DNA of 64,000 nt from contig CP017039.1 in assembly GCA_001717545.1 (NCBI GenBank), forward strand, positions 496,001 to 560,000. The letters run 5' to 3'. The translations under genes were made by a program, and so were the position numbers. A model generated the notes under the pieces. It saw only the letters and a list, made by a program, of their open reading frames with translations. It was not told the DNA's origin and made no database searches. Source of the stretch: Anaerolineaceae bacterium oral taxon 439 (GTDB taxonomy: Bacteria; Chloroflexota; Anaerolineae; Anaerolineales; Anaerolineaceae). Below, in pieces: positions 34,354 through 44,000 of this stretch (its first letter is position 1; the number at the start of each line of letters is the position of its first letter).

Positions 34354-36972
34354 ATGGGAAAATCGGAACTGACCGCTATTCCTCCGCTTCCGGAGGGTTT
34401 ACCCAGGATCGAGCTGAGCGACAATTCAATTCAAGTTCTGCGGAAGCGTTACCTGCGCCGTGGGGCGAACGACGAACCGGTCGAAACGGTTGACGAGATG
34501 TTCTGGCGGGTTGCGTATAATATCGCGGCGGTTGAGGCGAATTACGGCGGCGGCGTCATAGACCGGGCGAAGCAGTTTTATTCGCTGATGACGACGCGGA
34601 AATTTTTCCCGAATTCGCCGACGTTTACCGGCGCAGGAACGCCGCTGGGTCAGCTGGCCGCCTGTTTCGTGCTCCCGATCAGCGACGACATGGGTAAAAA
34701 ATCGACCGGAATTTTTCAGACGCTCCGCGACGCCGCGCTCATTCAGCAGACCGGCGGCGGAAACGGATTTTCATTTTCGCGCCTCCGTCCGAAGGGCATG
34801 ATCGTTCGGTCGTCCGCCGGAAAAGCGACCGGTCCGGTCGGCTTTTTACGCGTGTATGACCATGCGTTCAACGAGGTCGCGCAGGGGGGATCCCGCCGCG
34901 GCGCCAACATGGCGGTTTTACGCGTGGATCATCCGGATATCGAAGAGTTCGTTACCTGCAAAACGAGCGAGAACGCGATTACCAATTTCAATTTATCTGT
35001 CGCGATGACCGACGATTTCATGCGCGCGGTTGAAGCTGACGCCGATTGGAACCTCGTTTATCCTGATCTGACCGCGCCGGATTTCCCTGCTGATTTTGAC
35101 GGCGATGTGTCCGACGCGTTGAAGGCGGGGCTGCCGGTCCGCGTTTTCAAGACGCTGCGCGCCCGCGAGCTGTTCGACCTGATCGTGACGCAGGCGCATC
35201 ACAACGGCGAGCCGGGGGTCCTTTTCGTCGACGCGGCGAATCGGGAAAATCCGATTCCGAACCTGTACCGGCTGGAATCGACGAATCCCTGCGGCGAGCA
35301 ATGGCTCGGACCGTATGAGAACTGCTGTCTGGGGTCGATTAACCTTGCGCGGCATGGCAAAGAGGACGGCTCGATCGACTGGGCTGCGCTTCGCGAATCG
35401 GTCCAAACGGCGACGCGTTTTCTGGATGACGTTATTGACGCGAACGCTTACGTTCCCGCCGTTCCGCAGCTGCGGACCGCGGCGTTGACCGCGCGCCGGA
35501 TCGGGCTGGGGATTATGGGGCTGGCGGATATGATGTACATGAACCGGATCCGCTACGGCTCGGACGAAGGTCAGGAGTTCGCCGCTCAGGTCATCGAGTT
35601 TATCCGCTTTCATACGATGAAGGAAAGCATGAGGCTGGCGAAGGAGCGCGGCGCGTTTAAAGCAATTCAGGGGTCCGTCTACGATCCGAAGGCTTTGAAA
35701 TGGACCGCGCCGAAGCCGATCGCGCCGTACCGCTGCGATTTTGGCCGGCCGGCGGTCGATTGGGACGAGATTGCGGCTGAGCTTCGGGAAAACGGGATCC
35801 GAAACGCGGCGCAGCTGACGATCGCGCCGACGGGAACGATCGCGACGGTGATCGGCTGCGAAGGGTACGGCTGCGAACCGGTTTTCGCGCTGGCGTATAT
35901 TCGTCACATGAACGATAACGGGAAGGACGTCCTGCTGACCTACGCCTCGCCGCAGTTCGAAGCGGCGCTGGTCCAGTCCGGGCTATCGGAGGAACAGCGG
36001 CAGTCGATCGTCAATCAGGTCATGTCGGAGGGCAGCTGCCAGTCGATCCTGGAGCTTCCCGACGAGATCCGGAATACCTTCGTCGTTTCCGCGGATATTA
36101 CCGCGGTCGAGCATATCCGTACGCAGGCGGCGCTCCAGGCGTTCGTTGATAACAGTCTGTCCAAAACGGTTAATTTCCCGGCTGGTACGACGGTTGAGGA
36201 GGTTGCCGACGCGTATAAGATGGCGTGGAAGCTTGGTTGCAAGGGGACGACGGTGTATATTACCGGATCGCGCGACAAGGTTGTTTTAGAGACGCGGTCG
36301 ACGATGGAAAAGAAGACGGACGGCGCGGAGGCACCGGACGAGCCGGCGATGCTTGCCGTTCCGGCTGGTGAAGAGGGACAGCAGATGCGCTTGTGGCATG
36401 ATATTAAGAAGCCGCGTCCGCGCTCCCTTCGTGGCTTTACGTATAAAAGCGATACGCCGATCGGAAAATCGTTTATTACGATTAACGAAAACGGCGGCGA
36501 CCAGCCGTTCGAGGTTTTTATCAATACGGCCAAAGCAGGATCGGAGACTTCGGCGATTTCGGAGGCGATCGGGCGGCTGATCTCGTATAACCTGCGGATG
36601 GCTTCGCCGGTTGAACCGGTTCGGCGGCTGAAGGATATCGCGGATCAGCTTCATGATATCGGCGGCGGTCGTTCGCTCGGTTTTGGCCCCAACCGCGTTC
36701 GCTCGCTTCCGGACGGGTTGGCGACGACGCTCCTGGACTATGTCCGCGAGCGGCGCGAGCGGATCGCGGCCGAGGAAGGCTTCCGGACCGCGGCGTCGGG
36801 TCCGATTTCACGAGCGGGGGAGACCCGCGAATCCGGGCCTGCCGGCGCGCTGAACGAGGATTCCGCGGGCTTCATGCGGATCGGCGATTTATGCCCTGAA
36901 TGCGGCGAGGCGTCGGTGATCAACGAGGAAGGTTGCCGGAAGTGTTATAGCTGTGGATATTCTGAGTGCTAA
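34354..36972 (+). CDS. nrdJ: Adenosylcobalamin-dependent ribonucleotide reductase (class II)
   Basis: An 872-residue enzyme that makes deoxyribonucleotides with coenzyme B12, independent of oxygen. Visible landmarks: [25 protein letters not shown] (first active-site Cys), [39 protein letters not shown] (thiyl-radical Cys and Asn/Glu partners), [23 protein letters not shown], and a C-terminal [26 protein letters not shown] four-cysteine zinc/redox tail. The extended region around residues 640-760 is the usual TSCPD domain. Co-transcription with nrdR gives feedback control. Confidence 0.94.
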   Translation: MGKSELTAIPPLPEGLPRIELSDNSIQVLRKRYLRRGANDEPVETVDEMFWRVAYNIAAVEANYGGGVIDRAKQFYSLMTTRKFFPNSPTFTGAGTPLGQLAACFVLPISDDMGKKSTGIFQTLRDAALIQQTGGGNGFSFSRLRPKGMIVRSSAGKATGPVGFLRVYDHAFNEVAQGGSRRGANMAVLRVDHPDIEEFVTCKTSENAITNFNLSVAMTDDFMRAVEADADWNLVYPDLTAPDFPADFDGDVSDALKAGLPVRVFKTLRARELFDLIVTQAHHNGEPGVLFVDAANRENPIPNLYRLESTNPCGEQWLGPYENCCLGSINLARHGKEDGSIDWAALRESVQTATRFLDDVIDANAYVPAVPQLRTAALTARRIGLGIMGLADMMYMNRIRYGSDEGQEFAAQVIEFIRFHTMKESMRLAKERGAFKAIQGSVYDPKALKWTAPKPIAPYRCDFGRPAVDWDEIAAELRENGIRNAAQLTIAPTGTIATVIGCEGYGCEPVFALAYIRHMNDNGKDVLLTYASPQFEAALVQSGLSEEQRQSIVNQVMSEGSCQSILELPDEIRNTFVVSADITAVEHIRTQAALQAFVDNSLSKTVNFPAGTTVEEVADAYKMAWKLGCKGTTVYITGSRDKVVLETRSTMEKKTDGAEAPDEPAMLAVPAGEEGQQMRLWHDIKKPRPRSLRGFTYKSDTPIGKSFITINENGGDQPFEVFINTAKAGSETSAISEAIGRLISYNLRMASPVEPVRRLKDIADQLHDIGGGRSLGFGPNRVRSLPDGLATTLLDYVRERRERIAAEEGFRTAASGPISRAGETRESGPAGALNEDSAGFMRIGDLCPECGEASVINEEGCRKCYSCGYSEC

Positions 36973-37022
36973 GGAACGGCGCGATTCGTGATAAGTTGGA
37001 TTGGCCGGGGCGGACGTTCCGA

Positions 37023-37041
37023 TTAATGTTTTCTTAATGTT
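37023..37041 (+). repeat. TTAATGTT direct repeats, 11-bp period, upstream of dps
   Basis: TTAATGTT occurs at 37023-37030 and 37034-37041, one helical turn apart, about 40 bp before a TATACT (37083-37088) that could be the -10 box of the Dps-like gene. The geometry resembles PhoB-type direct-repeat sites. The regulator is not known. Confidence 0.4.
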
Positions 37042-37142
37042 GAAATAGTTACAAGTCGGGAATCTGTAAGGGATGATGATGTTATACTCAATGCGACAAC
37101 AACGGCGCGGATGACTGCGCTTTAGGACAAGAAAGGGATCTT

Positions 37143-37583
37143 ATGAAGCTTGTAAAAGAATTTAATCAGTATCTGGCCAATTTAGCCGTCGTTACCTTCA
37201 AGCTGCACAACGTTCACTGGAATACGGTGGGGACGCAGTTTGTCCGGGTTCATGAGTACACCGAAGAGCTGTATGACGAAACGTTCGAGTTTTTTGACGC
37301 GGTCGCGGAAATTTTGAAAATGAATGACGTCACGCCGGATTCCCGGCTGGCGGATTATCTGAAGAACGCGACGATTTCCGAAGGCGAAAAAACGGTTTTT
37401 GACTGCCGCGAAGCTTTTGAGGTGGTGCTGGCCGATCTGAAGGCGCTGCGTGAGGAAGCGAACGCGCTGCGGAACGCCTGCGACGCCGAAGGGTGGTTTA
37501 CCTCCGCGGCTTTATTCGAGGATCAGATCGAAAGCTACAACAAGCGGATCTGGTTCGTGAAGTCGATTCTGGCGGCTGCGTAA
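37143..37583 (+). CDS. dps: Dps-family ferritin-like DNA/iron-storage protein
   Basis: A 146-residue four-helix protein with the Dps ferroxidase-site pattern KLHNVHWNTVGTQFVRVHEYTEELYDETFEFFDAVAE (His, Asp/Glu between subunits). It lacks the long Lys-rich N-terminal tail that some Dps proteins use for DNA binding. Dps dodecamers store iron and detoxify peroxide, useful for an anaerobe meeting oxygen. AAGAAAGGG precedes the ATG. A monocistronic unit is likely: a TATACT at 37083-37088 upstream and a strong terminator at 37606. Confidence 0.88.
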   Translation: MKLVKEFNQYLANLAVVTFKLHNVHWNTVGTQFVRVHEYTEELYDETFEFFDAVAEILKMNDVTPDSRLADYLKNATISEGEKTVFDCREAFEVVLADLKALREEANALRNACDAEGWFTSAALFEDQIESYNKRIWFVKSILAAA

Positions 37584-37605
37584 GCGAAAGCGTTTGTGGA
37601 ATGGC

Positions 37606-37642
37606 TCGGCCCGCTCTGATGAGGTGCGGGCCGAATCTTTTT
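37606..37642 (+). terminator. Intrinsic terminator of the dps gene
   Basis: TCGGCCCGC (37606-37614) pairs perfectly with GCGGGCCGA (37626-37634) around an 11-base loop, followed by ATCTTTTTA. It lies 23 bp after the dps stop. Confidence 0.88.
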
Positions 37643-37760
37643 ATGGGGTCCTTCCGGATCCAGCGGGACGCCGCGGATCCGTTTTATCGGAGTTTCAGCG
37701 CAGTGTCCGGGGCAATGGCTCGTTTTTCACAAAACGTCATAACTTAAAACGGATTCACAC

Positions 37761-37801
37761 TTGACAGGATCCGATTAGTTAGGTATAACTAATAGTGTCA
37801 A
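37761..37801 (+). promoter_or_regulatory. Strong promoter overlapped by a nested palindrome
   Basis: TTGACA (37761-37766) and TATAAC (37784-37789) with a 17-base spacer make a strong promoter. ATTAGTTA (37774-37781) and TAACTAAT (37786-37793) form a perfect 8-bp inverted repeat with a 4-base centre over the -10 box. An outer pair, TTGACA and TGTCAA (37796-37801), frames it. A dimeric repressor (MarR or TetR type geometry) bound here would close the promoter. No protein gene follows on this strand for over 900 bp. Confidence 0.72.
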
Positions 37802-38040
37802 TGGCAAACGGATCGTTCGATCGAAAGGCATATCCTGACGATCGGCCGGAATTCATCAGGTAGCTCCTCCCAAGCGAACTGGGTTCCGGATACGGTTCTC
37901 CTGAACGCGTGTTTCCCTGACGCGATCAATGACCGCAAATTTTGGGTGCCTCCGATAGTGCGGTTGATATCTTGACATTTTTACTCCCTTTTCTTTAGAC
38001 CGCTCAGCCTGACGATTCCTGCGTCAGGCTGAGAATTTTA
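37796..38040 (+). ncRNA. Candidate small regulatory RNA, about 245 nt
   Basis: The region from the predicted start near 37796 to the terminator at 38003-38040 has its own strong promoter and terminator but no credible protein gene: the only ORF from the 5' end is 20 codons (ATG 37801 to TAG 37861). The RNA contains several C-rich patches complementary to ribosome binding sites: CTCCTCCC at 37864-37871, TTCTCCTG near 37896 and ACTCCCTTTT near 37983. This is the signature of sRNAs that block translation by pairing with Shine-Dalgarno sequences. It matches no RNA family I recognise; evidence is structural only. Confidence 0.5.
38003..38040 (+). terminator. Intrinsic terminator, 12-bp perfect stem
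   Basis: CTCAGCCTGACG (38003-38014) pairs with CGTCAGGCTGAG (38022-38033) around a 7-base loop, followed by AATTTTA. The T-tract is on the plus strand, so it serves the transcript from 37796. It may also help end the convergent minus-strand gene that stops at 38049. Confidence 0.85.
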
Positions 38041-38048
38041 AGCGCCAG

Positions 38049-38552
38049 TCATGGTTTTCGACGGGCTTTGGCGCTGAGCGTATCGACCCGGAGACGGATG
38101 ACCGCAACGCCGGAAATCGCGGCCTCGGGAATCGCAGCGGCTTTCCCGTTCACCTGGATCAGGATCGATTCAAGGCCGGCGCGTTTTTCCGCCGGATCGT
38201 CGATCAGCTCGATGGATCCGGTCCCGATGATCGAGCGATAGGAAAAACTGTTCCGGCAGGCGATTTCGTGCGGCAGGGCTTCATGATCGCTGTCGATTTC
38301 GAAAGCCGCTTTCCCGCCCGGCTTCATGGACCGGATCGCGCGGATTTTTCGCCCATCCGGCGCGCTATGGAAATAGAGTGTCGGCGCGGCTTCGGTTTCC
38401 TTCCAGCGATAGCCGTAATTCAGGGGAACGATATACATGCCTTCCTCGTCCTGAAGCCCAAGGCGGCAGACGAGGCTTCGATTCAGGATATCCGCGATTT
38501 CGGCGCGGTCTTCGACTTGACGGTCTTTACGGCGCATGGGCGTGGTCATCAT
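38049..38552 (-). CDS. Pyridoxamine 5'-phosphate oxidase-like (NimA-related) flavin protein
   Basis: A 167-residue split-barrel protein: MRRKDRQVEDRAEIADILNRSLVCRLGLQDEEGMYIVPLNYGY is the usual opening of NimA-type proteins, then TLYFHSAPDGRKIRAI and FSYRSIIGTGSIELIDD. Relatives bind FMN or haem and include 5-nitroimidazole-resistance reductases, but many have unknown substrates. On the minus strand AGGAGG lies 3 bases before ATG 38552 and 6 before ATG 38549; the second fits better. A minus-strand TATAAT at 38615-38610 may be its -10 box. Confidence 0.85.
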   Translation of the reverse strand: MMTTPMRRKDRQVEDRAEIADILNRSLVCRLGLQDEEGMYIVPLNYGYRWKETEAAPTLYFHSAPDGRKIRAIRSMKPGGKAAFEIDSDHEALPHEIACRNSFSYRSIIGTGSIELIDDPAEKRAGLESILIQVNGKAAAIPEAAISGVAVIRLRVDTLSAKARRKP

Positions 38553-38640
38553 GAGCCTCCTGAGCGGGATAAATTTTGGGTTTGCTTCGATGTCTTCTTC
38601 ATAAAAAAGATTATATCCTTCCGTTTACCGATTGGTCCGG

Positions 38641-38668
38641 TTGAAAATTAACTCGGATCGGGTATCAT
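38641..38668 (+). promoter_or_regulatory. Predicted promoter for the 38741 membrane protein gene
   Basis: TTGAAA (38641-38646) and TATCAT (38663-38668) with a 16-base spacer; transcription would start near 38675, 66 bases before the ATG. It is divergent from the PNPOx-like gene. Confidence 0.5.
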
Positions 38669-38740
38669 TTCAGAGATGAAGCAGACGGACTGTTTGAATA
38701 TGAATGAATCTCGGTTATTCAGGAACGGAATAAATTAACT

Positions 38741-40696
38741 ATGACGAATCCAGACGCGTTAAATTGCAGCTCAAAATCGTTTTTACTCCGGTTCATCCTT
38801 TTTCTTACCGGCTGTGCGGCGGTTTCATGGCTGCTGCTGACGATTCCGCTGGATCGGAACCCCGGTCTGATCGCGCGCCAGAAGCTGATCGTCCTCCCGG
38901 CGCTCTTCTTCCTTGCGTTCGCGGCGGCGAAGGCACGCCGCGCGGGGCTGCGGCTGGGTTTGAGCTGGCTGATGTACGCGGCGTTTTTGCTGCCTTTGAT
39001 CGGGCTCTGGAACTCCGGCAGTTCGGATCAGTATATTTTCGCCGGGTCGATTCCGTTTTCCGACGCGTTTATTCATCGAAACAGCGTGCTGCGCTACCTT
39101 TACGGCGGAACGATGGGTCAGAGCTCCGCTGTGCGCCCGTTATCGCTGCTGTTCTACGCGGGAATTCTCTACCTGAGCGGGAATCATTTTTACCTGCTGT
39201 ACGCGCTGACGGCGGCGGCGATCGCTCTTCTGGCGCTGAACGCGTTTCGGTTGATCGCGCGGCGCTTCGGCCCGGTCGCTGCGGCCGTTTTCTGGGTCCA
39301 TACTTTTTTCTACGTCCGGCGTTTTATCGGGACGTTCATGACCGAGCCGGTTGCGGTTGCGGTTGGACTGGCGGCGCTGTGCCTGCTGATCGTCGGACTG
39401 AGCGAAAAACGGACGGGCGTCCTGATTTTCGGGCTGTCGGCGCTGTCGCTGGCGCTGAACCTGCGTCCCGCCGCAGTTTTGATGCTGGCGACGGCCGGGC
39501 TCTGGTTTTACGGCGTTTGGCTCCGGCGCGTCGAGCCCGGACGGTCGTGGCCGGAATGGAAACGGATTTTGATCGCAGGGTTTGCGCTGACGGCGATGCT
39601 GCTCCCGGTCTGGCTGAACGGTTTCGCGGGGAAGTGCGTTTACGAGCCCGGGGCGCTGCTGACGAATAATCAGGCGTACGAGATTCTGTACGGCTTATGT
39701 TTGGGCGGGAAGGACGCTTATCATGCGATGTTCCGAACGGAGCTGACGACCGCGTTCGGGACCGACGAGGCTTTGCCGCGTCTGCTTGGACTTTGCGCGG
39801 CGGAGTTTCGCGCGCGTCCGGAGAATATCCGGATGGCGCTGGAGGCGGTCTGGCTGCCGTACCTGTTTGATCCCGAGCGCGGGTTCTTTTCGTATTTTGA
39901 CGGCGCGCGTCCGGCGTTCGTCGAAGGTTTTCGTTATGGCCTGATGGCGCTCTGGACGGCGGGGCTTGCGCTTCTCGTCCGGCGCAGGAAAGACGTGGAC
40001 GCTTCCTTCTGGCTGGCGGCGGTTTTTGGGATTTTTATCTCCCGGTTTATCCTACCGCCGAATTATTTCAGGCTGCGGTACGATGCCGCGACGAACTGGG
40101 TGGCCGGATTTATTTTAGCGGTCGGGGCTCAGACCTGTTTCAACGGCTGCGTCCAGCGATGGGTTTTTTCCCGGAGAGAGCGTCCGGCTTTCGAGGCGGA
40201 AGCGCAGCGCGCGGAGCGGTGCGCAGCACTGCCATCGGCGCTGTTCCTGGGGGTTTTCGCGTTGATGATCGCCGCGGCGTTGGGACCGTTCCGCGCGTCT
40301 CCGGAGCCCGTTCCGGCGAAAAGCGGGCGGCGCTGCGCGGATGGGAGCGAGCCATGGCTGACGCGGATCGAACCGGGAAATTTTGTCGTGCTGCGGAATT
40401 ATGACCTGCCCCTGCCGCACGCGCCGGCGTATCACCTGAATTACGTCCGGCCGGGGCTGCACGATACATCGGCGAGCGAGACGTTCGAATATACCGACGC
40501 GTTTTCCGGCGAGATGACGATTTTCAGCGGGCTGAATCTCGAAACGTTCGATGACCTGACCGTTTTCGCCGATTGGCCGCTTCCGGCGGATTCGGCTGGA
40601 TTCGTCGAAGTCTGCGGAACGGAGATCGATCCGCCGCTTTACCGCCGGTACCACTATGTCGAAGCGAGCGAAGTCCGGGGCGTAGAGGCTCCCTGA
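38741..40696 (+). CDS. Large multi-pass membrane protein, GT-C-like
   Basis: A 651-residue protein with about 12 hydrophobic segments and a soluble C-terminal domain of about 130 residues. SDQYIFAGSIPFSDAFIHRNSVLRYLYGG sits in the first large outer loop, where GT-C transferases keep catalytic acidic residues, and RFIGTFMTEPVAVAVGLAALCL resembles the region seen in GT39/GT83 proteins. I cannot assign a named family. It is similar in build to the three membrane proteins at 26-33 kb, so a role in surface glycan assembly is a fair inference. It appears monocistronic. Confidence 0.6.
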   Translation: MTNPDALNCSSKSFLLRFILFLTGCAAVSWLLLTIPLDRNPGLIARQKLIVLPALFFLAFAAAKARRAGLRLGLSWLMYAAFLLPLIGLWNSGSSDQYIFAGSIPFSDAFIHRNSVLRYLYGGTMGQSSAVRPLSLLFYAGILYLSGNHFYLLYALTAAAIALLALNAFRLIARRFGPVAAAVFWVHTFFYVRRFIGTFMTEPVAVAVGLAALCLLIVGLSEKRTGVLIFGLSALSLALNLRPAAVLMLATAGLWFYGVWLRRVEPGRSWPEWKRILIAGFALTAMLLPVWLNGFAGKCVYEPGALLTNNQAYEILYGLCLGGKDAYHAMFRTELTTAFGTDEALPRLLGLCAAEFRARPENIRMALEAVWLPYLFDPERGFFSYFDGARPAFVEGFRYGLMALWTAGLALLVRRRKDVDASFWLAAVFGIFISRFILPPNYFRLRYDAATNWVAGFILAVGAQTCFNGCVQRWVFSRRERPAFEAEAQRAERCAALPSALFLGVFALMIAAALGPFRASPEPVPAKSGRRCADGSEPWLTRIEPGNFVVLRNYDLPLPHAPAYHLNYVRPGLHDTSASETFEYTDAFSGEMTIFSGLNLETFDDLTVFADWPLPADSAGFVEVCGTEIDPPLYRRYHYVEASEVRGVEAP

Positions 40697-40832
40697 TCCC
40701 GCGCGGGCCCGGAGCCGTTCCGTTTTCACGCTTTGGAAAATCCGGGCGCAAATTCGGGTACAATAGAAAGCGGGGTAAAAGGGTTTCGGATTCGGGTTCC
40801 GCGCTAAAAATTAATCAGTTTTACGATTGACC

Positions 40833-40861
40833 TTGACCGCCGGGTCGAAATCCTTTATACT
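40833..40861 (+). promoter_or_regulatory. Promoter of the tRNA-tuf operon
   Basis: TTGACC (40833-40838) and TATACT (40856-40861) with a 17-base spacer; transcription would begin near 40868, 53 bases before the first tRNA. A second TTGACC lies 6 bases upstream (40827-40832). No other good promoter is seen before tuf, so the tRNAs and tuf are probably co-transcribed. Confidence 0.72.
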
Positions 40862-40920
40862 ATGCTCTTGCACGCTGCGGAAAGGTCTGGGATGCTGGAG
40901 CGCGCAGAACGTTATCACGC

Positions 40921-40993
40921 GCCGACATAGCTCAATTGGCAGAGCAACCGCCTTGTAAGCGGTAGGTCATGGGTTCAAGTCCCATTGTCGGCT
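40921..40993 (+). tRNA. tRNA-Thr (TGT)
   Basis: Acceptor GCCGACA pairs with TGTCGGC. The anticodon stem ACCGC/GCGGT closes the loop CTTGTAA with anticodon TGT. The T arm has GGTTCAAGTCC. CCA is not encoded. Confidence 0.95.
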
Positions 40994-41066
40994 CACCCGG
41001 TTGTATATTGGTACGTGCGTTTGAAATGATTCGAACGCGCATACGAATCGACAACGGTTCGCAAAC

Positions 41067-41149
41067 GGACGGTTACCCAAGTGGCCAACGGGGTCTGACT
41101 GTAAATCAGATAGCAGAAGCTTTCGGAGGTTCGAATCCTTCACCGTCCA
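41067..41149 (+). tRNA. tRNA-Tyr (GTA)
   Basis: Acceptor GGACGGT pairs with ACCGTCC. The anticodon stem TCTGA/TCAGA closes CTGTAAA with anticodon GTA. A long variable arm (TAGCAGAAGCTTTCGG) marks a class II tRNA, as expected for bacterial Tyr. CCA is not encoded. Confidence 0.95.
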
Positions 41150-41150
41150 C

Positions 41151-41197
41151 TTCAGACGCGGCGTCAGTTCGGCTCTGAGCCGGACGAAACGTCTGAA
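41151..41197 (+). other. Long stem-loop between tRNA-Tyr and tRNA-Thr
   Basis: TTCAGACG (41151-41158) pairs with CGTCTGAA (41190-41197); inside, TTCGGC pairs with GCCGGA. No T-run follows. It occupies the place where tRNA-Gly is found in the enterobacterial thrU-tyrU-glyT-thrT-tufB operon, and may guide tRNA processing. Confidence 0.55.
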
Positions 41198-41230
41198 ACC
41201 GGGAGGCGGGACGCTTTCCGGATCGGGAAC

Positions 41231-41303
41231 GCCCTCATAGCTCAGTCGGCAGAGCGCAGTCTTGGTAAGACTGAGGTCATGGGTTCAAGTCTCATTGAGG
41301 GCT
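41231..41303 (+). tRNA. tRNA-Thr (GGT)
   Basis: Acceptor GCCCTCA pairs with TGAGGGC. The anticodon stem CAGTC/GACTG closes TTGGTAA with anticodon GGT. CCA is not encoded. It lies 50 bp before tuf. Confidence 0.95.
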
Positions 41304-41353
41304 CTTTTAACGAACGGACGTCGAGTCCTTTTTTATTGAGGAGAGAATAAAAC

Positions 41354-42556
<1,203 letters not shown>

Positions 42557-42588
42557 ATGATATTGAGACGCGCTGAAAGAGAACGGAA

Positions 42589-42759
42589 ATGGCTTCAAAA
42601 CGTAAAGATGTTCGCCCGGTGATTACCTTCGCGTGCACCGAATGCAAAGAGCGGAATTATGTTTCCGAGAAGAATCGCCGGAACGATCCCGGTCGGATGG
42701 AAATCAGCAAGTTCTGCCCGCGCTGCCGGAAGCACACGCTGCACCGCGAATCGAAGTAA
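42589..42759 (+). CDS. rpmG: Ribosomal protein bL33
   Basis: A 56-residue protein, [20 protein letters not shown] at the start and [15 protein letters not shown] at the end. The two CxxC pairs (residues 16/19 and 43/46) mark the zinc-binding form of L33. It lies 33 bp after tuf and before tRNA-Trp, the standard place. Confidence 0.95.
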   Translation: MASKRKDVRPVITFACTECKERNYVSEKNRRNDPGRMEISKFCPRCRKHTLHRESK

Positions 42760-42805
42760 AGATGGGTTTTTCCATACCCGGGGCGTTCTTCGTTCCGGGT
42801 ATCTC

Positions 42806-42879
42806 AGGTGAATAGCTCAATTAGGCAGAGCGCCTGTCTCCAAAACAGGAGGTTGTGGGTTCGATTCCTGCTTCACCTG
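42806..42879 (+). tRNA. tRNA-Trp (CCA)
   Basis: Acceptor AGGTGAA pairs with TTCACCT. The anticodon stem CCTGT/ACAGG closes CTCCAAA with anticodon CCA. Just upstream, ATACCCGG (42774-42781) and CCGGGTAT (42795-42802) form a hairpin that abuts the tRNA 5' end and may aid RNase P processing. Confidence 0.95.
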
Positions 42880-42888
42880 CTCGAAAAA

Positions 42889-42921
42889 GCAGCGCCGCTT
42901 GAAACAGAGCGGCGCTTATTT
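42889..42921 (+). terminator. Hairpin/weak terminator after tRNA-Trp
   Basis: AGCGCCGC (42891-42898) pairs with GCGGCGCT (42909-42916) around a 10-base loop, then TATTTCC. The short T-tract suggests partial termination between tRNA-Trp and secE. Confidence 0.6.
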
Positions 42922-42965
42922 CCTTGAAATACCGGCGACCGATAGACGAAGGAGATCTGAAGAAA

Positions 42966-43217
42966 ATGGCTACGGATAAGAAAACTGAATCAGCGGCGAA
43001 ATCGCCCGTAAAAAAAGACGCCCAGAAGAAGAAGCCGTCCCGCGTGGAGAAATGGTGGAATGAAACGCTCGGCGAGCTCCGCCGCGTTACCTGGCCGACG
43101 AAGGATGACGCGATTCAGATGACGAAAATCGTGCTCGTCGTCGTTTTCGCCATGGCGGCGTTTCTTGGGGTTGTTGACTTCGTATTTTCGGAGCTTTTCA
43201 GGTTGATTATCAGCTGA
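42966..43217 (+). CDS. secE: Preprotein translocase subunit SecE
   Basis: An 83-residue protein. A charged N-terminal part (KKTESAAKSPVKKDAQKKK) precedes the conserved amphipathic helix WWNETLGELRRVTWPTKDDA and one transmembrane segment (IVLVVVFAMAAFLGVVDFVFS). It clamps SecY in the translocon. ATG 42966 is chosen over the earlier TTG in frame because GAAGGAG lies 11 bases upstream and the protein then begins MATDKK. nusG follows, as in most bacteria. Confidence 0.95.
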   Translation: MATDKKTESAAKSPVKKDAQKKKPSRVEKWWNETLGELRRVTWPTKDDAIQMTKIVLVVVFAMAAFLGVVDFVFSELFRLIIS

Positions 43218-43245
43218 TCCATCCTGTCAGGAAGTTGGAGAAAAT

Positions 43246-43953
43246 ATGGAATCTTACGATATCGAGCTTTCGAACTCGGGAACTGGATCGGACCCTTTAA
43301 GCGAGGCGTTCAGCGCTAAGGAAGGAAGAGCGCGCGAGGCGAGCGCGAAAAAAGCCAGAGCGTCGGCTCAGGCTTCGGCTAAAGCCTCGAAGAAGGGCGC
43401 CGAAGAACCGGAACAGGTCGAAGCGACCCACGAGCGCGGCTGGTTCGTGATCAATTGCTACTCCGGATACGAGAAAAAAGTCCGGAAAAACCTGTCGCAG
43501 CGGATCGAGTCGATGGGCATGAAAGAGTACATCTTTGATATCGTCGTTCCGACGCAGGAGGAAATCGAAGTCAAAGACGGAAAACGCGTCACGATCGACC
43601 GCCTGATTTTCCCCGGCTATCTGCTCGTGAATATGATCCTGACGGAGGAGTCCTGGTTTATCGTTCGGAATACCCCGGGCGTGACCGGCTTCGTTGGGAT
43701 GGGGAACCAGCCGACTCCGCTCCGGCAGGAAGAGGTCAACGGAATTATCAAGCGCATGGAAGCGCAGGCGCCGGTCGTCAACGCGAATTTCAAGCTTGGC
43801 GAGAAAGTCCGGATCATTGACGGGCCGTTCAACGATTTCCGCGGCAATATTGCCGAAATCGACATGGAAAAGACGAAGGTCCGCGTCATGGTCAATTTTT
43901 TCGGACGCGAAACGCCGGTCGAGCTCGACTTTTTGCAGGTTGAGAAGTGCTGA
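43246..43953 (+). CDS. nusG: Transcription elongation/antitermination factor NusG
   Basis: A 235-residue protein. The NGN domain begins at GWFVINCYSGYEKKVRKNL (about residue 65) and the KOW domain at GEKVRIIDGPFNDFRGNIAEID (about residue 185). The first 63 residues are an Ala/Lys/Ser-rich extension not found in the roughly 180-residue E. coli protein, probably disordered. NusG binds RNA polymerase and links it to Rho or the ribosome. It is followed by rplK, as expected. Confidence 0.95.
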   Translation: MESYDIELSNSGTGSDPLSEAFSAKEGRAREASAKKARASAQASAKASKKGAEEPEQVEATHERGWFVINCYSGYEKKVRKNLSQRIESMGMKEYIFDIVVPTQEEIEVKDGKRVTIDRLIFPGYLLVNMILTEESWFIVRNTPGVTGFVGMGNQPTPLRQEEVNGIIKRMEAQAPVVNANFKLGEKVRIIDGPFNDFRGNIAEIDMEKTKVRVMVNFFGRETPVELDFLQVEKC

Positions 43954-44000
43954 TCGGAAGGTGTGGATAGGAGGTTCGGCGACGAACTTCTGATGATCAT

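Noticed and set aside
37801-37863. 20-codon ORF at the 5' end of the candidate small RNA
   Set aside because: No ribosome site and only a few bases of leader. It is kept as a possible alternative but not called a gene.
41150-41230. Possible hidden tRNA-Gly between tRNA-Tyr and tRNA-Thr
   Set aside because: No T-arm GGTTCRA or matching acceptor stem is present, only a long stem-loop.
42774-42802. Terminator between rpmG and tRNA-Trp
   Set aside because: The 8-bp stem has no T-run and ends 3 bases before the tRNA, so a processing role is more likely.
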